Shown: positions 20,478 to 28,608 of the stretch, piece by piece | Layout: each line of letters starts with the position of its first letter | Numbering within the stretch: position 1 is the stretch's first letter | Assembly (NCBI GenBank): GCA_947453465.1 | Contig: CANGGL010000002.1 | Span: forward strand, 1-62,911 | Origin: Microbacteriaceae bacterium | GTDB lineage: Bacteria > Actinomycetota > Actinomycetes > Actinomycetales > Microbacteriaceae | Length of the DNA: 62,911 nucleotides | Direction of reading: 5' to 3' | The notes under the pieces: generated by a model | Database searches by the model: none | The model's input: only the letters and a program-made list of their open reading frames with translations | Told to the model about the DNA's origin: nothing | Program-made: the position numbers and the translations under genes

Positions 20478-21250
20478 TACAGCCCCCTTGATTCGCGGTA
20501 GCGTCGAATACCCTCGGCGCCGCCAACTACGGCCGCGGTTAATTCCTCAACCGTAGTGTCTTCCTTGCGAACATCAAGAATCTTGCGCCCGTGGTTCATC
20601 ACAATGTGTCGATCGCAAACCTGGTAAGCGTGGTGAAGGTTGTGAGTCACTAGAACGGAACTCACTCCCTCGCCCTTCAACTGACGCAAGTAGTCGAGCA
20701 ACGCTTCGGTCGCACGAACAGCAAGAGCAGACGTTGGTTCATCCAAAATCAACAGACTGCGTTTGAAGTGGACCGCACGAGCAATGGCGACGGCTTGCGC
20801 CTGGCCACCCGATAGCGAAGCGACCAATTGCTTTGGAGACTTGATGCCCTCGATGGTTACGACACTGTCGAGAACTTGAGCAGTGATTGCATCCATTGCT
20901 TTGATCTTCATAAGCCCGAGCTTGTTGGTAATTTCGCGGCCCATGAAAATGTTTCGGGTGATACTCATCTGCGGAACCAGCGCTGAATCTTGGAAGATTG
21001 TTTCAACACCTAGTTCCTCAGTCTTTTCGCGATTGATTCCCTCGATTTTCTTTCCATCCCAGAAGAATTCACCCTGGGTGGCGTCGACGACTCCCGACAT
21101 GATTTTCACAAGAGTTGACTTGCCGGCACCGTTGTCACCTAGAAGACCGACGACCTCGCTTTTGCCAATGTCGAATGAAACATCATTTAGAACTGTGTTC
21201 GGGCCGTACTTCTTCGTGACGCCCTTGACGCTTAGTAGTGGAGAACTCAT
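20477..21250 (-). CDS. Sugar ABC transporter ATP-binding protein (CUT2, single ABC domain)
   Basis: Walker A GDNGAGKSTLVKIM, signature SLSGGQAQAVAIAR, Walker B LLILDEPTSAL; 257 aa. Confidence 0.93.
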   Translation of the reverse strand: MSSPLLSVKGVTKKYGPNTVLNDVSFDIGKSEVVGLLGDNGAGKSTLVKIMSGVVDATQGEFFWDGKKIEGINREKTEELGVETIFQDSALVPQMSITRNIFMGREITNKLGLMKIKAMDAITAQVLDSVVTIEGIKSPKQLVASLSGGQAQAVAIARAVHFKRSLLILDEPTSALAVRATEALLDYLRQLKGEGVSSVLVTHNLHHAYQVCDRHIVMNHGRKILDVRKEDTTVEELTAAVVGGAEGIRRYRESRGL

Positions 21251-22344
21251 CGTGCTTTACCTTCCATGAGCTTGTTGAAAATCGAGGCGATAACGATAGT
21301 TATTCCGACGAATAGGGTGATGTAGAAGCCAGGTGCTCGGCCCAATAAGAGACCATTTCTGATCAACTCGATGAGTGCTGCGCCAACAATGATTCCGATA
21401 ACCGAACCGCGGCCACCGTTTAGCGATGTGCCACCGACAACAGCAGCAGCAATCGCAAACAACGTGAAGTCTTGAGTCGCTGAACCACCAGGCTGCATTG
21501 ATGAAGTGCGAACAGCGATCAATATCGAAGCAAAACCAACGAGTCCACCAAAGATGGCGAAAGCAATTAGTTTGATTTTCTTAGGGTTGATCGAGATTGC
21601 CTCAGCTGCGGACTCATTTCCGCCGACAGCAAACATGTGGTTTCCGAGCTTGTGACGGTGCAAGAAAAAGTAAGCAATGGTGCCAATAATGACCAGCCAG
21701 ACCAGCTGAGAGCGGAACGAGCCGAAGTCTTGCGCGAATAGGAACACCATCGTTGCGTCTCGGGAGGTGGTAAGAATTGCTGGGGTGGTGCCGTTTACGA
21801 AGATTGAAGCGCCAGCCCAAAAGAAGCTCATACCAAGCGTGGCTATGAATGAAGGAATCTTGGTGAACACCACGATTGACCCGTTGACCAAAGCGATGAA
21901 GACTCCGCTTGCGATGCCTGCCAAGATTCCAGCCCACAGACCTGCAGATTCGGAAACTTTGATGAAGACAATCGCATTGAAGGTGATTGCAGGGCCGAGG
22001 GAGAGATCGAACTCTCCAGCAATCATCAGGATTCCAGCCGCTAAGCCAAGGATTGCTAGGACAGGGATGCTTTGAGAAATTACACCTGAAAGATTGTTTG
22101 GGTTCAAGAATGCAAAACCAGCTGGTGAAATCAAACTTGCCGTTATGTATCCGATTAGAAGAACTGCAAGGACGATGCTGATTTCGAGTGAACCACGTCC
22201 GCGGACGAACTGCAGGTTCTCTTTGAAACGGCCAATGAAAGTTGTAGGTTGCTTATCCGAAAGCCGACGAACCTGGGTTATTGCCTCGGTAGCCTGTGGC
22301 GCAGAAAGGACTGGTCCTTTGTTTGCCGGTTGATTATTTGACAT
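21247..22344 (-). CDS. Sugar ABC transporter permease (RbsC/FrcC-like)
   Basis: Multi-TM; GEFDLSLGPAITFNA and AAAVVGGTSLNGGRGSVIGIIVGAALI. Confidence 0.92.
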   Translation of the reverse strand: MSNNQPANKGPVLSAPQATEAITQVRRLSDKQPTTFIGRFKENLQFVRGRGSLEISIVLAVLLIGYITASLISPAGFAFLNPNNLSGVISQSIPVLAILGLAAGILMIAGEFDLSLGPAITFNAIVFIKVSESAGLWAGILAGIASGVFIALVNGSIVVFTKIPSFIATLGMSFFWAGASIFVNGTTPAILTTSRDATMVFLFAQDFGSFRSQLVWLVIIGTIAYFFLHRHKLGNHMFAVGGNESAAEAISINPKKIKLIAFAIFGGLVGFASILIAVRTSSMQPGGSATQDFTLFAIAAAVVGGTSLNGGRGSVIGIIVGAALIELIRNGLLLGRAPGFYITLFVGITIVIASIFNKLMEGKAR

Positions 22345-22401
22345 GCTTCATTCCTTCTTACGCACAGCTTCCTTGCCGTGGGCAGTTATTAGTTTTTGGG
22401 A

Positions 22402-22429
22402 GTGGGGCCGACCAGATGATCGGCCCCAC
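22402..22429 (-). other. Strong intercistronic stem-loop between SBP and permease genes, without U-tract on the transcript strand
   Basis: GTGGGGCCG-accagatgat-CGGCCCCAC inverted repeat. Confidence 0.65.
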
Positions 22430-22477
22430 CCCCGAGGTGTTGCTATTTGGAATTCTTTGAAACTTTTGATGCAGTTA

Positions 22478-23515
22478 TTACCAACGAATTCCCTGGAGGT
22501 CCTTCGCTTCGATGTTTGCAACGTTGTCCTTGGTGATTAGGCCGTTACCACCAGAGTTTATGTTCGCTGCTGAGAAGCCGAAGTCTAGGCTCAGTACACC
22601 CTGCATTACTGCCTGGAATCCCTGAACGTAGCCCTGCTGGTCAGCAGTAGCTAGGTCAACGCCATCCTTGAGTGCCTGGATAATTGCTGGCGCAGTATCA
22701 AAACCAATGATCTTGGTAGTGGTGTTGTTAGCTGCCTTAAGAGCGGCAGGTAGGTTACGGTGAGGGGTACCGCCAACTGGAACCATGAACTTGACGTCTG
22801 GGTTTGCCACTAGGTAAGTGGTTAGAGCGTCAAGCGCAGGAGCGTCATCGCCGCCGGTGCGTAGCCATTCCTTCTGCGGAAGAACGTTTACGCCAGCCTT
22901 CTTAAGCACGTCGTAAACGCCGCCACCACGCTGAAGTGCGTATGGCTGGTCTGGTTCTTCTGCGGTGATTTCAACCTTGTCGCCCTTCTTTACGGCGCCT
23001 GAGTCAAGAAGTTTCTGAGCAACGATAGTGCCAACGGTGTAGAAGTCCTGGCCTACAAAGCCAGAAACGCAGTCGCCGGCCTCAGCAGGAGCTGGAACGT
23101 TGAATGCGATAACGGTAATGCCTGCCTTGTGAGCCTGGCAAGCAACGTCAACCCATGCCTTGCCTTCGTTGAATGGCATAAGGATAAGGGCTGGCTTGGT
23201 TGCAATAGCGGTCTGAACTAGGTTCACCATTGCAGCTGAGTCGCCTTCTGCGGTCTGGTGGGTGAAGTTTAGGTTGCCGAGCTTTGCTGCATCTTCGCCG
23301 CCCTTGAGGATCTGAGCCCAGAAAGCATCGCCAGCCGGGTTGTAGTAGGTGAAGAAATAAGCGTTGCGGTTTTCTGCACGCTTACCGAAACCGCTGTCTA
23401 GACCAGCGGTGCTTGCCTTGGTGTCTGCTGCTGGAGCACTGCATCCTGCAAATGACAGAGTTGCTGCTACGGCGATAGCCAGAGCTGCAACGCTCTTCTT
23501 GTTGAATAGCTTCAC
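22478..23515 (-). CDS. Sugar ABC transporter substrate-binding lipoprotein
   Basis: Signal peptide with lipobox-like SFAGC; periplasmic-binding-protein-I pattern; GTG start at 23515 preferred. Confidence 0.9.
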   Translation of the reverse strand: MKLFNKKSVAALAIAVAATLSFAGCSAPAADTKASTAGLDSGFGKRAENRNAYFFTYYNPAGDAFWAQILKGGEDAAKLGNLNFTHQTAEGDSAAMVNLVQTAIATKPALILMPFNEGKAWVDVACQAHKAGITVIAFNVPAPAEAGDCVSGFVGQDFYTVGTIVAQKLLDSGAVKKGDKVEITAEEPDQPYALQRGGGVYDVLKKAGVNVLPQKEWLRTGGDDAPALDALTTYLVANPDVKFMVPVGGTPHRNLPAALKAANNTTTKIIGFDTAPAIIQALKDGVDLATADQQGYVQGFQAVMQGVLSLDFGFSAANINSGGNGLITKDNVANIEAKDLQGIRW

Positions 23516-23604
23516 TTCGTTGTGTCCTTCTGTTAGTTGGATGTTGGAGATTGATTGCTGGTTAGTAATCGAACCCAAGACGAACTTAGCGTTAAGCAGA
23601 AGGC

Positions 23605-23618
23605 TTTGTTATAACAAA
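23605..23618. promoter_or_regulatory. Perfect 14-bp palindrome TTTGTTATAACAAA in the SBP-operon promoter region
   Basis: Read directly; also contains the -10-like TATAAC. Confidence 0.5.
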
Positions 23619-23652
23619 TCGTGTTGTTTTGATAACGGAATTGTAAAGATTT

Positions 23653-23668
23653 ACTAGCACGTGCTAGT
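23653..23668. promoter_or_regulatory. Putative LacI-family operator ACTAGCACGTGCTAGT (perfect 16-bp palindrome)
   Basis: Even-spaced CG-centred palindrome between lacI and the SBP operon. Confidence 0.7.
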
Positions 23669-23700
23669 GCTTATTCCCATGTATTTAGCGGTTTTCACCA

Positions 23701-24735
23701 TCAATTGGGCATAGCCCGCGGTTGGCACGTGCTAGTTCGCAAGAGCAACTTAGAGCTAGTTAGGAACGTTTCAGATAGGTATTTGTCTCCCTTGATGCGT
23801 GCCGCCAAGTCATCAACAGAGCTCTTCGCCAACTCATCCGGGTCCTGCCGGACAGTCGTTAGATCGAGAAACGGGAGCTGGGCAACGGTGTCGTCGTAGC
23901 CGATCACTGAAACATCCTGAGGAACACGAACCCCCGCTTGAAGAAATCTGTGGATGAGCCCGAAAGCACTCTGGTCGTTGTTGCAAACCACGGCCGTTGG
24001 CAGCGTGTCGAAGGCAAGAATCTTGTCAGCTGCCCGAGCACCACCGTCTTCGGCGAAGTCACCAGTGATGTTGACGACCGATTTCTTCAACTTGGCCTTA
24101 TCCATAGCGGTTCGGTACCCCTCGAGGCGATACTCATTGTCAAGCATGTCTTTAGCGCTTACATATGAAATGGACTTGTGCCCGAGACCGATCAGGTGTT
24201 CCACAGCTTCGAAAACACCGGCTTCACCGTGAGAGGAGACCACACCTGCGCGAACGCCGCTCAGGCGCCGACCAAGACTTACCAGCGGAATCGTGCGAGC
24301 TAGTTTCTGCAACCTTGTAACGCTGAGCGTCGATGCAATCAAGATCAGGCCGTCACATCGGTGGCCAATCACTTCGTCAATGGCTTCCTGGTCAGTGCGG
24401 TCACTTGAAATGGCGCTGATGACAACCTGAAAGCCTTGTTCACTGGCATGCTTATAAATCGCAGGGATGATCTCGTTGGTAGAACGCTCAGAGGCGTGAA
24501 ACACTACACCGATGTATTTCGAGCCCTCACGACGCAAGGACTGAGCGGCTAGATTGGGTCGATAGCCCAGCTCCTTTGCAGCTGCGCGAATTTTGGCTTC
24601 GGTTTCAGCGCCGACACCCGGAGCGTCGCGAAAGACTAGCCCCACAAGCTGCCTGGAAACGCCAACCTTCTCGGCGACGTCGGCCATGGTTGGCTGACGC
24701 TGCTCACTGCGGTCTTTCGATTCCTTCTTAGCCAT
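23701..24735 (-). CDS. LacI-family transcriptional regulator
   Basis: TMADVAEKVGVSRQLVGLVFRDAPGVGAETEAKIRAAAKELGYRPN HTH plus PBP-I-like effector domain. Confidence 0.95.
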   Translation of the reverse strand: MAKKESKDRSEQRQPTMADVAEKVGVSRQLVGLVFRDAPGVGAETEAKIRAAAKELGYRPNLAAQSLRREGSKYIGVVFHASERSTNEIIPAIYKHASEQGFQVVISAISSDRTDQEAIDEVIGHRCDGLILIASTLSVTRLQKLARTIPLVSLGRRLSGVRAGVVSSHGEAGVFEAVEHLIGLGHKSISYVSAKDMLDNEYRLEGYRTAMDKAKLKKSVVNITGDFAEDGGARAADKILAFDTLPTAVVCNNDQSAFGLIHRFLQAGVRVPQDVSVIGYDDTVAQLPFLDLTTVRQDPDELAKSSVDDLAARIKGDKYLSETFLTSSKLLLRTSTCQPRAMPN

Positions 24736-24756
24736 GTTCCCATCCTAGAAACAGAA

Positions 24757-24783
24757 AGTGGGTCATCGAAACGATGACCCACT
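24757..24783 (-). terminator. Hairpin terminator at the end of the iolC operon
   Basis: AGTGGGTCATCG-aaa-CGATGACCCACT, perfect 12-bp stem; minus-strand downstream TTTCTGTTTCT. Confidence 0.75.
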
Positions 24784-24796
24784 AAAACTATTCTTT

Positions 24797-25672
24797 TTAA
24801 TTTAGCGCTGCGATGCGCGTTTCCATCTCTTCGCGCTGATAGATTGCCACCGCGCGAGCATTGTCATTCTCGGCGAAGACGCTTGAGCACATGATGCCGT
24901 TTGGGTTGTCAAGGAAGCCAATCGACTTGAGCCCGCCAAAGAATTCATCCCAGTTGACATCGCCATCGCCCATTTTGAGGTGCTGGTGAACGCGAACGGC
25001 GTTTCCCGGTGGGTTGGTGATGTATCGCAGACCGTGAGAGGCGTTGTGGTCCATGGTGTCAGAAACGTGAACGATTCCGATTCGGTCACCAACGGTGTTC
25101 ATGATCTCCAGCGGCTGGTTTCCCATGTGGAAAGTGTGCGATGCCACGTAGACCATACCGAAGTTCTTTGAGTTGATGCCGCGGATGACGCGCCACGCAG
25201 CCAGGCCATTTTCCACGAAGTCATCTGGGTGCGGATCGATGAACACCTTGATGCCTTCTTTTTCAATGATTGGCACTAGTTCTTCCATCGAGCGGTAAAA
25301 AGCACGCTCAGACTCCTCGGCACGTTCAGGGCGGCCGTTGAATTCGGTTCCAATGGTGTCAACGCCCAGCTCTGCGGTTATTCGGATGACGCGCTTCCAG
25401 TAACGTACAGCGGCCTCACGAGCATCCTCATCCGGACCTGACCAGCGAAGCACGGGCAGCGTTGAGGCAATCTCAATACCCGCATCCTTCACTGCCTTCT
25501 TCAACTTCTTGACCAGGTCATCATCGCCCTTCGGGTGATTAAAGAACGGAATAAGGTCAGCGTGCGGGGTCATCTGAAGGTACTTGTAACCTAGGTCTGC
25601 CGCAATCGCCGGAAACTCCAACAGCGAGTGCGTGCTGTGGAACGGGGTTGGGTCAAGTGCGATTTTCACCAT
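24797..25672 (-). CDS. Sugar phosphate isomerase/epimerase family, IolH-like
   Basis: MVKIALDPTPFHSTHSLLEFPAIAADLGYKYLQMTPHADLIPFF; VFIDPHPDDFVENG; location in iol operon. Confidence 0.75.
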   Translation of the reverse strand: MVKIALDPTPFHSTHSLLEFPAIAADLGYKYLQMTPHADLIPFFNHPKGDDDLVKKLKKAVKDAGIEIASTLPVLRWSGPDEDAREAAVRYWKRVIRITAELGVDTIGTEFNGRPERAEESERAFYRSMEELVPIIEKEGIKVFIDPHPDDFVENGLAAWRVIRGINSKNFGMVYVASHTFHMGNQPLEIMNTVGDRIGIVHVSDTMDHNASHGLRYITNPPGNAVRVHQHLKMGDGDVNWDEFFGGLKSIGFLDNPNGIMCSSVFAENDNARAVAIYQREEMETRIAALN

Positions 25673-25697
25673 TTTGATCTCCTCTAATACCTAGAAA

Positions 25698-27623
25698 CTA
25701 GTTTTTGCGCTCTGAAGCGCCCTTGCCGATGAGAAGTTTTTGAGTCTTCTTGGCCTCGGCGTAACCGACGTAAGCCTGCTTGGTGCTGTCTAGCTCTGAC
25801 ACCGGCATCACTGGAACATCCCACCATCCTTCACCGTCTGGCGCATAGATGAGCGGGTCGTTGTTGATGTGGATGAGCACCGGTCCGCCGACGTGAGCCT
25901 TGGCAGCCTTCACGGCCGCCTTGAGGTCTGAGATCGAGTTCGGACCTGGCTCGACTCGAATCACCTTTACGCCGTAGCTTTCTGCGTTGGCAGCTAGGTC
26001 GATTGGCAACACGTCACCGGTTTCATGGTTGTTGCCAGCCTCATCGCGGTAACGGTATTTCGTACCATAGCGCTGCGAACCGACATCTTCAGAAAGGTGG
26101 CCGATTGAGGCATAACCGTGGTTCTGAATCAGAACGGTGATGAACTTGAGACGCTCTGAAACCGCGGTCACGAGTTCGGAGTGCATCATCAGGTATGAAC
26201 CATCACCAACCATGACGATTGCGTCACGGGTCTTGTCTGCGCGGGCAACGCCCAGACCTGCAGCAATTTCGTAGCCCATGCAAGAGAACGCATACTCGAC
26301 GTGGTAACCAAGGTCATCACGAACTCGCCATAGTTTGTGAAGGTCACCCGGTAGCGAACCGGCTGCACAGATAACTACATCGCGAGGGTCTGATGACTCT
26401 TGAACAGCACCGATGATCTCGGGCTGCCCTGGCAATTCACGCTTTTGGTCAACGAATGACTCGTCGACGGCTGCATCCCAAATTGCCTTCTGAGTGGCGT
26501 AGTGCGACTCGAAATCGGCAGCTACTCGGTAGCCGGCTAGCTCCGTTGAAAGTTCTTCGATTGACTCGCGGGCATCTGCCACGACCGGGATTGCCGAACC
26601 GTGCTTGAAAGCGTCGAACGAGGCAACGTTGATGTTGATGAACTTTACGTTCGGGTTCTGAAAAGCGGTTCGGCTAGAAGTAGTGAAATCGCTGTAACGT
26701 GTGCCGATGCCGATGATCACATCAGCTTCGGCAGCAATTCGGTTGGCTGCACTGGTGCCGGTGGCTCCAACTGCTCCAAGGTTCTGCGCGTGATCCCAAA
26801 CCAGCGAACCTACGCCAGCCTGTGACATACCCACCGGGATGCCGGTCTTCTCTACAAAAGACTTGAGTTCAGCGTTTGCGTCTGAGTAGATGACGCCACC
26901 ACCGGCGATAATCATTGGGCGTTTTGCCTCTCGAAGCGCTTTTGCGACCTCCGCCATAAGACCACGATCTGGTCTTGGGCGGCGAATGTGCCACTCACGA
27001 TCCGCCAAGAACTCTTCTGGCACGTCAATCTCTTCGGCCTGAACGTCTTCTGGCAGCGAAATGGTCACAGCTCCGGTTTCCACCGGATCGGTAAGTACCC
27101 GCATGGCGCCCAAGAGTGCCGAGAAGATTTGCTCTGGGCGGGTAACGCGGTCGAAGAACCGAGAAAGCGGTTTGAAGGCATCGTTGACCGTCATGCTGGC
27201 ATCGTTTGGCTGCTCAAGCTGCTGCAAGACCGGGTCGGCAACGCGGTTGGCAAAGGTGTCAGATGGCAGCAGCAAAACCGGGAGGCGGTTGGTAGTTGCC
27301 ACGGCGGCAGCGGTCAGCATGTTGGCTGCACCTGGGCCAACCGAAGCGGCACAGGCGTAGGTTGAGCGACGGCGAGTCATTCGTGAGAAAGCGATTGACT
27401 CGTGACCCATCGCCTGCTCATTGCGGGCCTGGTGATAAGGCATGGCCTTAGGGTCGGTAACCGAAAGCTGCTTTAGAGCTTGGCCGATGCCGGCAACGTT
27501 GCCGTGGCCAAAGATTCCATAAACACCCTCGATGGTGCGCACGCGGATGTCTCCGTCCACGGTGTACTGGTGGGCCAGAAATTCTACGATTGCCTGACTT
27601 ACTGACATTCTGCGAGTTGCCAT
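25698..27623 (-). CDS. iolD: 3D-(3,5/4)-trihydroxycyclohexane-1,2-dione acylhydrolase
   Basis: 641-aa ThDP enzyme; EGVYGIFGHGNVAGIGQAL; GDGSYLMMHSELVTAVSERLKF. Confidence 0.94.
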   Translation of the reverse strand: MATRRMSVSQAIVEFLAHQYTVDGDIRVRTIEGVYGIFGHGNVAGIGQALKQLSVTDPKAMPYHQARNEQAMGHESIAFSRMTRRRSTYACAASVGPGAANMLTAAAVATTNRLPVLLLPSDTFANRVADPVLQQLEQPNDASMTVNDAFKPLSRFFDRVTRPEQIFSALLGAMRVLTDPVETGAVTISLPEDVQAEEIDVPEEFLADREWHIRRPRPDRGLMAEVAKALREAKRPMIIAGGGVIYSDANAELKSFVEKTGIPVGMSQAGVGSLVWDHAQNLGAVGATGTSAANRIAAEADVIIGIGTRYSDFTTSSRTAFQNPNVKFININVASFDAFKHGSAIPVVADARESIEELSTELAGYRVAADFESHYATQKAIWDAAVDESFVDQKRELPGQPEIIGAVQESSDPRDVVICAAGSLPGDLHKLWRVRDDLGYHVEYAFSCMGYEIAAGLGVARADKTRDAIVMVGDGSYLMMHSELVTAVSERLKFITVLIQNHGYASIGHLSEDVGSQRYGTKYRYRDEAGNNHETGDVLPIDLAANAESYGVKVIRVEPGPNSISDLKAAVKAAKAHVGGPVLIHINNDPLIYAPDGEGWWDVPVMPVSELDSTKQAYVGYAEAKKTQKLLIGKGASERKN

Positions 27624-27676
27624 TTTGATACTTTCTTCGATTTACTGGGCGTCGGTTTGAGGCTTTTTAGGTCCGC

Positions 27677-28570
27677 TTATGCGGTGTAAGGGAGTCTCGG
27701 GTCCGGGTCCTGATGGTGCCAGGTCTCTCGAATCCAAGCGTGGTTCGGGTCATCCGTGATGTTCCAGCTGCGATCTGGGTCGGGGCCGGCCATCACATTG
27801 AAGAAGTAAAGGTCGTAGCCCGGCGCCGCCATCGCAGGCCCATGCCAACCGTGCGGAACCAAACCGATGTCGCCTGAACGCACTTCTTCGAGAAGCTCGT
27901 ATGGACGTTCATCTGATGCGTAACCACGCAAGTATCCGACGGCGTCTGATTGAACCGGCGGCGTAACACCTCGCGTGACCGCGGTTTCGAAGTAATAGAT
28001 CTCTTCGAGGTTTGATTCAACGCCCGGGATGTAAACGTCGTGCTTGTGGGCCGGGACACCAGACCAGTTGCCGGCCGGAACAATGACCTCAACCACTATG
28101 AAACGATCGGCGTCAAGGTGCTCGGGCACGCCGAAATTGTGCACCTGACGGCTTTCGCGACCCGCGCCACGAACAAACACCGGCACCTCGGCTGCCTTGA
28201 TGTACTTGACCGGCTTCGAGCGCTTAGCCGGAGCTTCACCGATCGAAACTCTTCCATCACCCGAAATCTTTATCTCGGTGTCAACCGACAGATAAATCAG
28301 GTCTGAAGGGCCGTGAAAGACAGATTTGCGGCCATTCAGGAATTGGCTCTCGAATTCTGACTCCCCGGCGACGCGATATTCCACGGTCACACCCTTGCCC
28401 TCTAGAGGGAAGATGATTCGCTCTAGATTGTCAGCCGGGATGTGAAAGTGACGGCCTTCGCCAAGGGTTCCAACGCGCAGACCGGTGTGCCGCCAACCCT
28501 CAATTGAAGAGTCGACAAGCACATCCCAGCCATCTTGGCTTAGTTCACCATTCTTGAAAAACCACGTCAT
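27677..28570 (-). CDS. iolB: 5-deoxy-glucuronate isomerase
   Basis: NWSGVPAHKHDVYIPGVESNLEEIYYFE and GDIGLVPHGWHGPAMAAPGYDLYFFNVMAGPD. Confidence 0.95.
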   Translation of the reverse strand: MTWFFKNGELSQDGWDVLVDSSIEGWRHTGLRVGTLGEGRHFHIPADNLERIIFPLEGKGVTVEYRVAGESEFESQFLNGRKSVFHGPSDLIYLSVDTEIKISGDGRVSIGEAPAKRSKPVKYIKAAEVPVFVRGAGRESRQVHNFGVPEHLDADRFIVVEVIVPAGNWSGVPAHKHDVYIPGVESNLEEIYYFETAVTRGVTPPVQSDAVGYLRGYASDERPYELLEEVRSGDIGLVPHGWHGPAMAAPGYDLYFFNVMAGPDPDRSWNITDDPNHAWIRETWHHQDPDPRLPYTA

Positions 28571-28608
28571 TGGAGTCGCTGCCTTTTACCTCGTCGTTCC
28601 CTCGGAAC

